From Carnimonas nigrificans ATCC BAA-78 (GTDB taxonomy: Bacteria; Pseudomonadota; Gammaproteobacteria; Pseudomonadales; Halomonadaceae): a stretch of DNA of 64,000 nt. The translations under genes and the position numbers were made by a program. This document shows positions 37,778 through 47,702 of the stretch, one piece after another (position 1 is the stretch's first letter; each line of letters begins with the position of its first letter). The notes beneath the pieces were generated by a model that was not told the DNA's origin, did no database searches, and saw only the letters and a program-made list of their open reading frames with translations. The stretch spans positions 25,363 through 89,362 of the forward strand of contig NZ_JAGO01000018.1 in the NCBI RefSeq assembly GCF_000526695.1, read 5' to 3'.

Positions 37778-38011
37778 ACTGTTTGCTCCTGATTGCGGTG
37801 ATAACCCGTGGCCTGACAACCAATGCCGATACGCACTGCGGCCACTACCTACTGAATAGCGTTGGTCTTCATCATGCGACTTTCAAGAGCGGCTGCCAAG
37901 AAATGAGATGACCTAAGATAAGATCACGAGCGTCTAATCATGCTCACCATAAAGAGACATTAAGCACAGGACACCTTCCTGCATGAAGAAATTTCAATGG
38001 GCTGAATAAGC

Positions 38012-38045
38012 CAAGGGCCTGTCAGGAGGTTCTGACAGGCCCTTG
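38012..38045 (-). terminator. Hairpin after the 97-residue gene
   Basis: CAAGGGCCTGTCA and TGACAGGCCCTTG form a perfect 13-bp stem with an 8-base loop, 27 bases past the stop on the minus strand. The T-run is poor. Confidence 0.6.
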
Positions 38046-38072
38046 CAACCATGGAGGTAACACCACTGTTGG

Positions 38073-38366
38073 TTAGTAGCGTACCACCGCTCTTTTGCTG
38101 TCCGGCACCAGTACGGTATCGCCTTCATTCAAGAGAATGCGCGCGTCGTCGCGATCCTCCTGAGTATCGACACCAATCACCTGCGCGATAGAGCTTTTGT
38201 CGCCATCGCGATCAACCACACGCAGGCGCACGTTGGTACCATGGTAACGAGCGGTGATAATACACCCGGTCTTGGGCTGTTTCCGCGCTGGGCGGCGAGC
38301 AGATGACAAACCAATCGCTGCCGCTTTAGCGGGGCTGTCCCAGTCAATTTTGAGCGCATCCATCAA
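38073..38366 (-). CDS. Small basic protein of unknown function
   Basis: 97 residues, not recognised. A basic N-terminal half (SSARRPARKQPK) is followed by a likely small beta-rich domain: TGCIITARYHGTNVRLRVVD, then a GDTVLVPDSKRAVVRY end. The pattern is suggestive of an OB- or SH3-like fold but not diagnostic. It is preceded by ~460 non-coding bases and followed by a strong hairpin, consistent with a monocistronic gene. Confidence 0.6.
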   Translation of the reverse strand: MMDALKIDWDSPAKAAAIGLSSARRPARKQPKTGCIITARYHGTNVRLRVVDRDGDKSSIAQVIGVDTQEDRDDARILLNEGDTVLVPDSKRAVVRY

Positions 38367-38829
38367 ACATCATCTCCCGCTATGCGATCACGGTTTATGG
38401 TGGAAAACTTGCCACGCTTCAGCGCGCTTTATCTTTACCAAAGTTTAGGAACGCGAAGATACTCCTGGCGTTAACGACCTTCTATGCTTAAATGCTTAAC
38501 TATGCAAGATTCGCATAGGGTACTCATTTTGGTTATAGCGTCGCGCATTAACGACGCTGATGCTGACGAGAGACCAGCAGCATTTCAAGCGTTGGCGAAT
38601 CAGCCATGGATATCGTAAGAAACGCTCTCCAGACACGGTTAAAAGACCTTTTAGCGCGGTATTAAGGCGCGCGCGAATGGGCAATTCATCACGCGCTCAA
38701 GGGCGGTATCGGCAGTATTGCGTTCATGGCAGATAGCGTCGCCAAAGCGGCACATTGCATAATATTAGTCTGCTATGAATACTGGTTGGCAGACTCCTTA
38801 TTTATCTTCACTTCAGTAAAGGGCTTCGC
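38367..38829. other. Intergenic region upstream of the NlpC/P60 gene
   Basis: 463 bases without a convincing gene. Short frames on both strands (for example 38496-38684 minus) lack ribosome sites. Promoters for the flanking divergent genes are expected here. Confidence 0.45.
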
Positions 38830-39309
38830 GTGCGCACGATCAGACTCCCCCTGTGTCTACTCTTCATATGGGTGCTGCTTGCCGGATGTGCCGGCCACCC
38901 CACTCTGGACACCGATGACACGCCGCTTACCAAAGGACTCAGTTCGCAGCGCATGCAGATTCTGACGGTCGCCAAGAGAAACCTGGGCGTCGGCTATAAA
39001 TGGGGCGGTACTACGCGAGCGGGCGGTCTCGATTGCAGCGGGCTGGCGGCGCTGGCCTATCGTGCCGCGGGCTATACCCTGCCCCGCTCCTCGAACGATC
39101 AGTTCCACCGTATGCCCAGAGTAAGCAAGGCTCGCCCCGGTGATCTGATGTTCTTCGGCTCGGGTTCACGCGCAAATCACGTCGGCATCTACATGGGCAA
39201 TAACAGGATGATTCATGCGCCAGGCAGGGGGCGCCGCGTCCAGGCCACCAATGTTACCTACGGCTACTGGCAGAGCCACTATTTGGGAGCCGGGTCACTA
39301 GCGCCCTGA
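38830..39309 (+). CDS. NlpC/P60 family lipoprotein endopeptidase
   Basis: A 159-residue peptidoglycan hydrolase of the Spr/NlpC type. The GTG start (AAAGGG upstream) yields a short signal peptide with lipobox LLAGC (Cys20). The papain-like domain has the catalytic Cys in LDCSGLAAL, His in ANHVGIYMG and a third polar residue at MIHAPG. It is expected to cut the D-Glu-mDAP peptide link, anchored to the outer membrane. Confidence 0.9.
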   Translation: MRTIRLPLCLLFIWVLLAGCAGHPTLDTDDTPLTKGLSSQRMQILTVAKRNLGVGYKWGGTTRAGGLDCSGLAALAYRAAGYTLPRSSNDQFHRMPRVSKARPGDLMFFGSGSRANHVGIYMGNNRMIHAPGRGRRVQATNVTYGYWQSHYLGAGSLAP

Positions 39310-39597
39310 CCTGAGCGCGCTTTCTGCATGGCGCGGCGCGAAGCTAGCTTGCCTGAGCTTCTCCCATAGAGGCGAGGGCAGCTCCCCCTCCTTCTTCGAT
39401 ACCCGCATTTCTTCTTGTTGCGTAGACGAGCGCTATGTCGTTATCGGCAGCACAGCCAATATGTCAAAGCAGAGCAAATCCCGACTCAGCCCCTCCCCAA
39501 TGCAGGCAAGATTGTCTACAATGTTTGGCGATAATTTTCACATGCCGGTTTGTATCTACAAGCAAACCTGGTTGCACTACCGGAACAGGATTTGACC

Positions 39598-40602
39598 ATG
39601 ACTCAGAAGATCGCAGTAATTCGCGGCGACGGTATCGGCCCCGAAATTATGGACGCCACTCTCGAAGTACTCGACGCGCTGGACGTAGGGCTTGAGTACG
39701 ATTTCGTGGAAGCGGGCACCACTGCACTGGAGTCTCAGGGCGACCTTCTTCCCCAGGCAACGCTCGACAAGATCAAAGAGCACGGTATCGCGCTGAAAAG
39801 CCCGCTGACCACGCCGGTCGGCAAAGGCTTCTCTTCCATCAATGTGCAGCTGCGTCGCCATTTCGACCTGTATGCCAACGTGCGCCCCGCCATCAGCTTC
39901 CCCAATACACAGTCGCGCTATCAGAACATTGATCTGATTACCGTGCGTGAAAATACCGAGGGTGCTTACCGCGCAGAAGGTCAAACACGCGACGATAACG
40001 AAGCGCGCTCGGAAATTGTCGTTACGCGCAAAGGCTGTGAGCGCATCGCACGTTACGCGTTCGATCTGGCCCGCAAACTTGGCCGCAAGAAGGTCACGAT
40101 TGTTCACAAAGCCAACATCATTAAAAGCGCATCAGGGCTGTTTCTTGATATCGCCCAAGAGGTGGGACAGGAATATCCCGAGATCGAAGCCAACACCATG
40201 ATCGTCGACAATGCGTGCATGCAGTTGGTGATGCGCCCCGAGCAGTTCGATGTGATCGTTACTACCAACCTGTTCGGCGACATTCTCTCCGATCTGTGTG
40301 CGGGTCTGGTAGGCGGTCTGGGCCTGGCTCCCGGTGCCAACATCGGCGAAAACGCTGCCATTTTCGAAGCCGTTCACGGCTCCGCGCCTGATATCGCCGG
40401 TAAAGGGCTGGCTAACCCCTGTGCCCTGCTGCTGGCCGCCGCACAGATGCTGGATCACCTGAAGCAAAACGATGCCGCCGAACGCCTGCGCAAAGCGATC
40501 ATCGACACCCTGACCGCCAAGGATAGCCTGACCGCTGATCTGGGAGGGGAAGGCAACACCAAAAGCTTCACTCAAGCCATTGTGTCGCGCGTTAAAGGCT
40601 AA
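39598..40602 (+). CDS. Isocitrate dehydrogenase, NAD-type
   Basis: A 334-residue decarboxylating dehydrogenase of the IDH/IPMDH superfamily. The N-terminus is IAVIRGDGIGPEIMDATLEV. The substrate loop SSINVQLRRHFDLYANVRP has the Ser-x-Asn-x-x-Leu-Arg pattern of isocitrate enzymes, where isopropylmalate enzymes differ. VHKANIIK, NLFGDILSDLCAGLVGGLG (metal Asp) and EAVHGSAPDIAGK follow. The short length and GSAPDIAGK nucleotide loop fit NAD+ use. ATG 39598 after GGAACAGGAT is preferred over the frame opening at 39550. Confidence 0.9.
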   Translation: MTQKIAVIRGDGIGPEIMDATLEVLDALDVGLEYDFVEAGTTALESQGDLLPQATLDKIKEHGIALKSPLTTPVGKGFSSINVQLRRHFDLYANVRPAISFPNTQSRYQNIDLITVRENTEGAYRAEGQTRDDNEARSEIVVTRKGCERIARYAFDLARKLGRKKVTIVHKANIIKSASGLFLDIAQEVGQEYPEIEANTMIVDNACMQLVMRPEQFDVIVTTNLFGDILSDLCAGLVGGLGLAPGANIGENAAIFEAVHGSAPDIAGKGLANPCALLLAAAQMLDHLKQNDAAERLRKAIIDTLTAKDSLTADLGGEGNTKSFTQAIVSRVKG

Positions 40603-41016
40603 GCCCTTCTGCACAACGCCCTACGGCACTCTCAAGCCCCTCTTCATGAGGGGCTTTTTGCGCGTTGTTTAACTGTGCTTACCGCATCTCAGGATAGAGG
40701 CAACGCCAAATTCACCCTGGCATCAGGGTGGAAGCCTAACGGAAGGGAGCCAGACCATTTCCTTTAAAATTCAATAGGCTAGGTTGGAAGTAAAACACCA
40801 AGAAACCCACCATGCCCCTCAATAGCACGTTTACCGCAAATAAACGTTGACTTGCGCCAGCGAACAGCACAGAGTAGCCGCATAGTTCGCAAGTCATATG
40901 TTCTTTGTGTCGATGGGTTCCTCGACTCCAAGTGCACATTCCTTGTTTGCTAACACAGAACTTGGTTTGTCACCCGGTTTTTAAATTAAACGCATCTGCG
41001 TATCGAGGTATCTCAC
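40603..41016. other. Region between IDH and cold-shock gene
   Basis: 414 bases holding the IDH terminator and the cold-shock leader. A minus-strand frame (40736-40897, 53 codons, MTCELCGYSVLFAG onward with one hydrophobic stretch) is possible, but I cannot support it as a gene. A long AT-rich leader before the cold-shock ATG is typical of cspA-type mRNAs. Confidence 0.5.
40634..40659 (+). terminator. Terminator of the isocitrate dehydrogenase gene
   Basis: AAGCCCCTC-TTCAT-GAGGGGCTT followed by TTT. Perfect 9-bp stem. Confidence 0.9.
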
Positions 41017-41220
41017 ATGGCTACTGGAACAGTTAAGTGGTTTAACGATCAGAAAGGCTTTGGCTTCATCACTCCTGACAACGGCGGCGATGACCTTTTT
41101 GCTCACTTCTCCGAAATCAAATCTGAAGGCTTCAAATCCCTTCAGGACGGCCAGAAAGTAACCTTCGACGTTACTCAGGGTCGCAAAGGCGAACAGGCAT
41201 CCAACATCGTTGCGATCTAA
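41017..41220 (+). CDS. Cold-shock domain protein (CspA family)
   Basis: 67 residues, a complete single OB-fold CSD. It starts [20 protein letters not shown], with RNP1 (KGFGFI) and RNP2 (DLFAHF) intact. It binds single-stranded RNA/DNA and melts mRNA structure. GAGGTATCTCAC precedes the ATG. Whether it is cold-induced cannot be judged from the coding sequence. Confidence 0.96.
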   Translation: MATGTVKWFNDQKGFGFITPDNGGDDLFAHFSEIKSEGFKSLQDGQKVTFDVTQGRKGEQASNIVAI

Positions 41221-41543
41221 TTGCCTTTGATCGGAGCTAGTACGCTCTGATTGATAAAAAGCCGGGGTGACATCACTGTCACCCCGGCTTTTTTGGGCCT
41301 GTTCTATCGAAAAGCGGTCTTAATACCCGAATACAAGCTCGCGCCTGACCATCGCGCACCGAACCGCTGCTCTTGCTCCCTTCAATCTGCCGCCACGGCA
41401 TTCATCCGGCAGATCAAATGAGATAAGCGCGTGCCAATACGCTCAGCCTTGAGCACTCCACAGCACCGACCTGGCCGTGATCAGAATAAAAAGGCAGAAG
41501 GCACTTCGACAACACACGTCAGGCATGACAGCGCATCATTCCG
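41221..41543. other. Region after the cold-shock gene
   Basis: 323 bases. Apart from the terminator at 41256-41294 I see nothing functional. Confidence 0.5.
41256..41294 (+). terminator. Terminator of the cold-shock gene
   Basis: AAAAAGCCGGGGTGACA and TGTCACCCCGGCTTTTTT form a near-perfect long stem ending in a T-run. The A-rich left arm makes it potentially bidirectional. Confidence 0.92.
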
Positions 41544-42800
41544 TCAGATAGCCAGCGACTGCACATCCAGCGGCACCTGCGTTTTACTCTGGGTACCACC
41601 AAAGGCCAGCCGCACGCTATCAATGGCGCGCGACACAATATTTTCCTGCTCTACCGGCTCCGCGGCAAACAGTGGCCCATGTGAAATGACATGGCCCCCC
41701 AGCGTTACCCGATATTCGCCAATTTCATCCCCTGCATTCAGCGGCGCGACAAGAGGTGCCTTATTAGCCACCAATTCCGCATTTAGGCTATTGACCGGCA
41801 CATCATTTGGCATTGAGAGCACGATATCCTGATTTGGCGTAACGCCCACATTGCTGCTGGCCCCCTTCCACAGCGGGAATTCCCCCATCGGAATGCCGGC
41901 ACTTCCCAAGTGAACGTCGTAGAAATTGTTATAGCCGTAATCGAGCAGGGTGCTGGCGTCAGTAAAGCGCTGCTTGTGGGTCGCGGCCCCCAGCACAATC
42001 GCATAGAGACGGCGCTCGTTGCCGCGACCATCAGGGCGATGCTCGGAAGCGATCACACAGCTACCCGCTGCCTGGGTATATCCCGTCTTCATGCCATCAA
42101 TGGCGGAATTTGTCCTCACCAGACGGTTAGTGGCGTAGCCGTGGAAGGGGCCAAAACGGAAATCCGGCAGTGACGACAGCTTGAAATAGCCGGGATACTC
42201 CTGCGCCACCTGCTGCGCCAGTTTCCCCAAATCACGGGCCGTCGAGTAGTGCCCTGACTGGGTAAGGCCATCCACGTTCTCGAAGTGGGTGTTGGTCATG
42301 CCCAGGCTGGCCGCAGTTTCATTCATTTGCTGCACGAAACCGTCGAGACTGCCCGCTTCAGCAACGGCAAGCGATATTGCGGCATCGTTGGCGGAGACAA
42401 TAATCAGCCCCCGCATCAGCGTATCCACGGAGACCTGAGTGCCGGGCCGTACAAACATGCGGGAAGTATCAGAGCCTAGCTTGCTGACAGCATCCGGAAT
42501 CGTCACCTGATCGTCCCAGTGCAGCTTTCCTGACTCCAGCGCACGGTACACCACCAGCGTCGTCATCAGCTTGGTCAATGACGCAATGGCACGCTGATCG
42601 TCTGCGTTGTGTTCCGCCAGTACCTGGCCTGACTCGCCATCAATCAGCATCCACGCTGGAGAGTTCACGCCCTGAGGCGCGGGAAGCGCTTGGGCCGAAA
42701 CCGCCTGAACGCTGATCACGACGGCTGACAGAAACGCCACCACCCCTTTACAACGAACACCAACAATACGAGAGAACACAGAGAAAACAGCGGGAGGCAT
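41544..42800 (-). CDS. dacA: D-alanyl-D-alanine carboxypeptidase (PBP5/6-like)
   Basis: A 418-residue low-molecular-weight penicillin-binding protein that trims the terminal D-Ala from peptidoglycan stem peptides. A signal peptide (to about VSAQA, residue 37) is followed by S-x-x-K in IASLTKLM, S-x-N in VSANDAA, and K-T-G in DGMKTGYTQAAG. The C-terminal domain (WKGASSNVGVTPNQDI onward) and a final amphipathic stretch fit membrane association. The choice between dacA and dacC is uncertain. Only one start is available and it lacks a clear ribosome site. Confidence 0.92.
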   Translation of the reverse strand: MPPAVFSVFSRIVGVRCKGVVAFLSAVVISVQAVSAQALPAPQGVNSPAWMLIDGESGQVLAEHNADDQRAIASLTKLMTTLVVYRALESGKLHWDDQVTIPDAVSKLGSDTSRMFVRPGTQVSVDTLMRGLIIVSANDAAISLAVAEAGSLDGFVQQMNETAASLGMTNTHFENVDGLTQSGHYSTARDLGKLAQQVAQEYPGYFKLSSLPDFRFGPFHGYATNRLVRTNSAIDGMKTGYTQAAGSCVIASEHRPDGRGNERRLYAIVLGAATHKQRFTDASTLLDYGYNNFYDVHLGSAGIPMGEFPLWKGASSNVGVTPNQDIVLSMPNDVPVNSLNAELVANKAPLVAPLNAGDEIGEYRVTLGGHVISHGPLFAAEPVEQENIVSRAIDSVRLAFGGTQSKTQVPLDVQSLAI

Positions 42801-42909
42801 GTAGCGATCAACTTAATTATTAATTAAAAGGCCCGCTATTCTAGCGCGAGCCAAGCGATCGCTTCGAGTAAAGAATCAGCAACGAGAGGCAGAAAGCCGC
42901 CAACCATGC

Positions 42910-44109
42910 CTAGAACTTGAACTTCAGCTCCTTTTCTTCCTCTTTCATGATGGTGGAGAACGCTTCCTTGGAGATATAGCCCTGTGACAAGGCGTGGCGT
43001 GCCATGGTCGCGGTGTCTTCAGCCAGCACGAGCGTACTGCCCGCTTCAGAGACCTCCTTGGCAAGCTGCTTGATCGACTCATCACGCTCGCTGTCGTTGC
43101 TGACCGCACGAATATACACCGCCCTCACCCGGGTGGGATTCTCACGCACGATGGTGGTGTACACCTCTGGGTCATGCTGGCCGCTATCGCCAATCATGAT
43201 GAAGGGAAGGTCGTCATAGAGCGCCAGCATCCGACGGATCACGATGCGCTTGTGATCCTTGGAGCGGCGAGGGAAGGGACGCGTCAGCGACATGCCCCAT
43301 TCACGCAGAAACAGCACTGGCCCCGCAGGAATGCGGTTAATGCGGAAGAACTCTTCAAGCATCTCGTAGATGCTCCAGGGCGCGCGGGAGACATACAGCA
43401 AGGGCCGCTCGCTATCGCCCTGATCGCCTCGGTAAAGCGCCTGATAAAAGGCCGCTACCCCCGGGAAGGCGGCACGTCGATCCGCCTTTTCAAGGAACAG
43501 GCGATACAGCATGAACGCCTTGTTAGCGACACCGGTGTGCATCACGGTGTCATCAATATCGCTGATGACCGCAAAATCGACATTAGGGGGCGGAACGTAG
43601 ACCTCGGTAGTCGCCTTGATCATCTCACCGAAGTCATCCATCAGCCGCAGTTCGGCTTCGTACCAGATGCGCCCAGGCTCAAGCGCATCATCCACCGATA
43701 CCGTGGCGCGGAAATAACCGTCGTCGTCAGTGCTGACAATGGTGTGAGAGTCGTTGAAACGTACTCCAACATTGACCCCGCCCATCCCCTGGCGCAGCAG
43801 CCGCCTCAGGCAGTCGACAATATCACGACGCAGGCTGCCCGGAGCGACGCTGGCACCGAAGCCGTGCTGATAGAAGACGCGTCCCATAATGAAGACTTCG
43901 CGGCTTGATCCCACCCCACGATAGGGGTTGATGACCAGACCGCCACGCCCATTGTCGCCCCGCATTGGTCGGGCAAATACCGCCAGACAGCGGCGCAATG
44001 CGTGGAAGGGATTTTTTCCTTGGCGACCCATCAAGGACCTCAAGTGATATTGACGACATAACGCCAGTGCCCTGCGTATATGTTGGACAGCATCCAACGC
44101 AGGTACCAT
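42910..44109 (-). CDS. App1-domain (DUF2183) phosphatase
   Basis: About 399 residues with the catalytic domain of yeast App1 phosphatidate phosphatase. The HAD-like DxDxT motif appears as VISDIDDTVMHTG. MLYRLFLEKADRR, YVSRAPWSIYEMLEEFF, KDHKRI and FIMIGDSGQHDPEVY are the further family blocks. The N-terminal ~170 residues contain a beta-rich segment (VNVGVRFNDSHTIVSTDDDG). The bacterial role is unknown; lipid phosphate hydrolysis is the family inference. ATG 44109 follows GGAAACG; the frame runs on to 44205 through non-conserved sequence. Confidence 0.87.
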   Translation of the reverse strand: MVPALDAVQHIRRALALCRQYHLRSLMGRQGKNPFHALRRCLAVFARPMRGDNGRGGLVINPYRGVGSSREVFIMGRVFYQHGFGASVAPGSLRRDIVDCLRRLLRQGMGGVNVGVRFNDSHTIVSTDDDGYFRATVSVDDALEPGRIWYEAELRLMDDFGEMIKATTEVYVPPPNVDFAVISDIDDTVMHTGVANKAFMLYRLFLEKADRRAAFPGVAAFYQALYRGDQGDSERPLLYVSRAPWSIYEMLEEFFRINRIPAGPVLFLREWGMSLTRPFPRRSKDHKRIVIRRMLALYDDLPFIMIGDSGQHDPEVYTTIVRENPTRVRAVYIRAVSNDSERDESIKQLAKEVSEAGSTLVLAEDTATMARHALSQGYISKEAFSTIMKEEEKELKFKF

Positions 44110-44288
44110 GCGTTTCCATAACCCTGTAATGACTACCGTGGCAGGGGCGGTGGGTATCTGCCCCACGGCCACCTGTCGTAATCGACCTTCACTTACAGCA
44201 ATCAACGCTTACAAGAATGCGAAATATTCCCTTGTCATTCGCGCGAGGTCAACTCACTCGTGTCACTTGATCGGGTATCGTTCCGCTG

Positions 44289-44795
44289 CTAAATCCCGAG
44301 ATACTCCAGGGTTTTCGCGATAATTTGCTCGGGCGGATGCTGTGAATCAATGATGACGCCGGGCTCATCGGCTTCCAGCGGCTCCAGCGTTGCCAGCTGA
44401 GAATCGAGCAGCGACGCGGGCATATAGTGGTTTTCACGATGCAACATGCGCTCTTTCAGCACCTCGCGGTCAGCATCAAGCAGCACGAAACGCACATCGG
44501 CATCGGCCTCTTCCAGCAACACCCGGTAACTTTTCTTGAGCGCCGAACAGGTCAGCACCACGCTGGTTCCCTCATGACTTTTTTGCGAAATCCAGTCGCG
44601 AATATCACGCAGCCAGGGCCAGCGGTCATCGTCGTTCAGCGCGATGCCCTGAGACATCTTGTCAACGTTGGCCTTGGGATGAAATTCGTCCGCTTCAGCG
44701 AATGGCCAGCCCATTTTTTCGGCGAACGCCTGGGCCGCCGTGGTTTTCCCTGATCCGGACACTCCCATAAATACCAGTGCATAAGGCTGGGACAT
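44289..44795 (-). CDS. gntK: Gluconokinase
   Basis: A 168-residue kinase making 6-phosphogluconate from gluconate and ATP. The P-loop is FMGVSGSGKTTAA near residue 9. FHPKANVDKMSQGIALNDDD is the substrate-binding block, and CSALKKSYR plus HYMPASLLDSQL are family signatures. ATG 44795 follows ATGGAGAGTTTGACG. No gluconate permease or gntR is adjacent. Confidence 0.95.
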   Translation of the reverse strand: MSQPYALVFMGVSGSGKTTAAQAFAEKMGWPFAEADEFHPKANVDKMSQGIALNDDDRWPWLRDIRDWISQKSHEGTSVVLTCSALKKSYRVLLEEADADVRFVLLDADREVLKERMLHRENHYMPASLLDSQLATLEPLEADEPGVIIDSQHPPEQIIAKTLEYLGI

Positions 44796-45079
44796 CGTCA
44801 AACTCTCCATGATGAGGTGGAAGGCAGTTACAGCACCTTGATAAATAGCGTGCAAGGATAATACTCGGCAAATGGCCTCCTGCCGAACACGCACGATCAA
44901 TTTAAGTGGTAGAACCCTATCATTATCCTGATGTGATCGCTGCAACAGGAGCACGCATAATCACGGCGCATCCACATTCGCTGCTGCTGACGTATGAAAA
45001 CGGCGGTATGCTGGCACTGGTTTGCCATGCGAGATGGCTTTCTTTCTGATCGAACCCTGTTTTTGCTTTTGGAGTATCC

Positions 45080-46891
45080 ATGACTGACTTGACTATTCCG
45101 CAACGACTCGCGGCCTTGCGCGAACAACTCAAGATACATCAGCTTGATGCATGGATAGCCCTCTCTTCCGACCCGCACATGTCGGAGTACCTGCCCGAAC
45201 ACTTCTCACAGCGTACCTGGCTATCAGGATTTGATGGTTCAGCAGGTACGCTGGTGGTGCTCGCCGATGACGCCACGCTGTGGGCCGATAGCCGCTACTG
45301 GGTACAGGCTGACAAACAGCTCGCGGGGAGCGGTATTCGCCTGGAGAAATTCATTCCCGCCAAGGGGCGCGAGCATGTGACATGGCTGGCGGCCCAGCTT
45401 CCTGAAGGCGCTCGCGTGGGCATTGATGGCGCTGTTGTCTCGGTAGCGGCTGCGCAGCGGCTGGAAGATGCCCTCGCCGATAAACAGATCGAGCTGGTCA
45501 CGGATATCGACCCCGTAGCACCCATTTGGGCAGATCGCCCTGCCCTGCCCAATGCGCCCATCTATGCGCACGATGCGGAATACGCAGGCAGAACCCGCAG
45601 CGATCGACTGACCGCGCTGCGTGAATCTCTTGCCCAGCGTGACGCGGATTGGCAACTGCTCTCCAGTGTTGATGATATTGCCTGGCTGCTGACCCTGCGC
45701 GGCAGCGATGTCGAGTACAACCCGGTATTTCTCGCCCACGCCCTGATCGGGCCGGATACTGCCCAGCTATTTGTCGATAAGCGCAAGATCGACGCCGCGC
45801 TGGCCGCCGAGCTCGAACAGGATGGCGTTACCCTCAGCGATTACGAGAGCGTGGTGGATGCGCTCGGTTCGCTTTCCGACGACGCGACCATTTCCCTCGA
45901 TCCCGCCAAACTCAGCCTGAAGCTCTACCAGGCCCTGCCCAAGCAGGCGGAGATCGTGGCGGGCATCAGCCCCACCACGCTCGCTAAAGCAATCAAAAGT
46001 GATGAAGATCTACAGCATGTCCGCCATGCGATGGAAGAAGATGGCGCGGCGCTGTGCGAATTCCTCTGCTGGCTCGACCGTGCCCAGGCCGCTGGCGAAG
46101 CCTTTTCCGAACTCACCATCGACGAACGCCTGTCAGCACGTCGTGCCGCACGCAAGAACTTCGTCTCGCTGAGCTTTCCTACCATTGCCGGCTTCAACGC
46201 AAACGGCGCACTGCCCCACTACCGCGCTACGCCGCAGGAATATTCCTCCATCAGCGGCGATGGCCTGCTGCTGATTGATTCCGGCGCCCAATACCTCGAC
46301 GGCACCACCGACATTACCCGCGTGATCGCCATCGGTACGCCAAGCGACGCCCAAAAGCGCGACTACACCCGCGTGCTGAAAGCCACCATCGCCCTGTCCC
46401 GCGCCAGCTTTCCCGAAGGCATCTCTTCCAGCGCCATTGATGCGATCGCGCGTGCCCCACTGTGGGCGGCAGGCATCGACTTCGGCCACGGCACCGGTCA
46501 CGGCGTCGGTTACTTCATGAATGTTCATGAAGGCCCTCAGGTGATCGCTTACAGCGCCCCTTCTGCCCCCGAACGCGCGATGCGCAGCGGCATGATCACT
46601 TCCATCGAACCCGGAGTCTACCGCCCCGACCGCTGGGGAGTACGTATCGAAAATCTGGTAGCCAATCGTCCGCTGGAGAGCGCCGATGGTGAATTCGGCG
46701 ACTTCCTGACCTTCGAAACGCTAACCCTATGCCCCATTGATACGCGCCCCATCGAGCTATCCCTGCTGAATGCAGAAGAACTTGAATGGCTCAACGATTA
46801 TCATGCCAACGTCAGAAAGCGCCTCGCCCCCAAACTGGAAGGCGAGGCAGCCGCATGGCTAGAGCGCGTCACCCAGCCGCTCAGCCATTAA
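45080..46891 (+). CDS. pepP: Xaa-Pro aminopeptidase P (three-domain, M24B)
   Basis: A 603-residue metallopeptidase removing N-terminal residues before proline. Two creatinase-like N-terminal domains precede a pita-bread M24 domain. Metal ligands are D400 and D411 (LLIDSGAQYLDGTTDITR), His in GTGHGVGYFMNVHEGP, Glu in ITSIEPGVYR and Glu in GVRIENLV. The three-domain length matches the eukaryotic-type XPNPEP1 branch rather than the ~440-residue E. coli PepP, so the symbol is approximate. TTTGGAGTATCC precedes the ATG. An inverted repeat (46908-46933) follows. Confidence 0.93.
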   Translation: MTDLTIPQRLAALREQLKIHQLDAWIALSSDPHMSEYLPEHFSQRTWLSGFDGSAGTLVVLADDATLWADSRYWVQADKQLAGSGIRLEKFIPAKGREHVTWLAAQLPEGARVGIDGAVVSVAAAQRLEDALADKQIELVTDIDPVAPIWADRPALPNAPIYAHDAEYAGRTRSDRLTALRESLAQRDADWQLLSSVDDIAWLLTLRGSDVEYNPVFLAHALIGPDTAQLFVDKRKIDAALAAELEQDGVTLSDYESVVDALGSLSDDATISLDPAKLSLKLYQALPKQAEIVAGISPTTLAKAIKSDEDLQHVRHAMEEDGAALCEFLCWLDRAQAAGEAFSELTIDERLSARRAARKNFVSLSFPTIAGFNANGALPHYRATPQEYSSISGDGLLLIDSGAQYLDGTTDITRVIAIGTPSDAQKRDYTRVLKATIALSRASFPEGISSSAIDAIARAPLWAAGIDFGHGTGHGVGYFMNVHEGPQVIAYSAPSAPERAMRSGMITSIEPGVYRPDRWGVRIENLVANRPLESADGEFGDFLTFETLTLCPIDTRPIELSLLNAEELEWLNDYHANVRKRLAPKLEGEAAAWLERVTQPLSH

Positions 46892-46907
46892 CGCAACGCG
46901 CCCTGAT

Positions 46908-46933
46908 CTGCTGTCGGCCCACCCCGACAGCAG
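46908..46933 (+). terminator. Hairpin after the aminopeptidase gene
   Basis: CTGCTGTCGG-CCCACC-CCGACAGCAG, a perfect 10-bp stem without a T-run. Confidence 0.5.
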
Positions 46934-47012
46934 TGCTATCCTTAGCGCGCCGCTCATGCTGAAATAGCCGCCGTTTTTACTCTCATCACAGGACTCATCA
47001 CAGGATGTTGCC

Positions 47013-47420
47013 ATGACTGCCCCTACTCCCTCACAGCTCGCCTCGGTCGGTTTCGCGGCGCTCGCCATTGGTAAAGCCTTCGAAGCCCTTGAACACGCAG
47101 GCTTCCCCCTCGATAACGAACAGCAGGCTCGCCTTTCGCAAACAGTAGGAAAATGGCTACGAGAGCAGGTCGGCGATGCCGAAGTTGACGCGGCCAAGCA
47201 CGCGCTAGGAGAAACCCTGGGCGGCGAGGACGCTGATGATGAAGAGATCAGCGCAGCCATCAACGCCGCAGGCAGCAGCATCGCGCTCATTTTCAGTGCG
47301 CTGGACGACGCCCCCGCTGAAGCCTTTGATGCCGCCAGTGAAGCATTGCACCACGCACTGGTAGACGCCTATGGCGAAGAAAGCATCGCCGCGCAGCAAG
47401 CTAACGCCACGCCCGAGTAA
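47013..47420 (+). CDS. Small acidic protein of unknown function
   Basis: 135 residues, not recognised. It is predominantly alpha-helical and very rich in Ala, Glu and Asp, with segments such as GFAALAIGKAFEALEHAGF and NAAGSSIALIFSALDDA. There is no signal peptide or membrane segment. The ribosome site ACAGGATGTTGCC is adequate. It lies 121 bases downstream of the aminopeptidase and is followed by a strong symmetrical hairpin. The acidic composition suits a halophile cytosol. Confidence 0.65.
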   Translation: MTAPTPSQLASVGFAALAIGKAFEALEHAGFPLDNEQQARLSQTVGKWLREQVGDAEVDAAKHALGETLGGEDADDEEISAAINAAGSSIALIFSALDDAPAEAFDAASEALHHALVDAYGEESIAAQQANATPE

Positions 47421-47545
47421 CGTCGGTCACAATCAGAGGCGTACAGGTATAAACTGCTGGGCGATAGCGCCGAACACCGACAAGCGCCAAAGGTCGGTAT
47501 AGTAGTGCGCGACTAGCTGAACCGCAGAATTCCAGGCAACACCAA

Positions 47546-47588
47546 CAAGAAGCGCCCCAGCCGGAGTTAATGGCTGGGGCGCTTCTTG
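47546..47588. terminator. Long symmetrical terminator
   Basis: CAAGAAGCGCCCCAGCC and GGCTGGGGCGCTTCTTG form a perfect 17-bp stem with a 9-base loop. It sits between convergent small genes and could act in both directions. Confidence 0.75.
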
Positions 47589-47702
47589 TTGATACTCACA
47601 CTGCCCGTGAGGCGAATACGGTTGGATAATACTAACAAGCCTCAACCCATCGAACAGGGTGAGCCAACTATCTCTCACTACCGATGATATGCCCGCTCGG
47701 CA

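Noticed and set aside
38496..38684. 62-codon minus-strand frame in the 38367-38829 gap
   Set aside because: No ribosome site, no recognisable family; cannot be distinguished from chance.
40736..40897. 53-codon minus-strand frame with CxxC and a hydrophobic stretch between IDH and the cold-shock gene
   Set aside because: No clear ribosome site, lies in the likely cold-shock promoter/leader region, and no family recognised.
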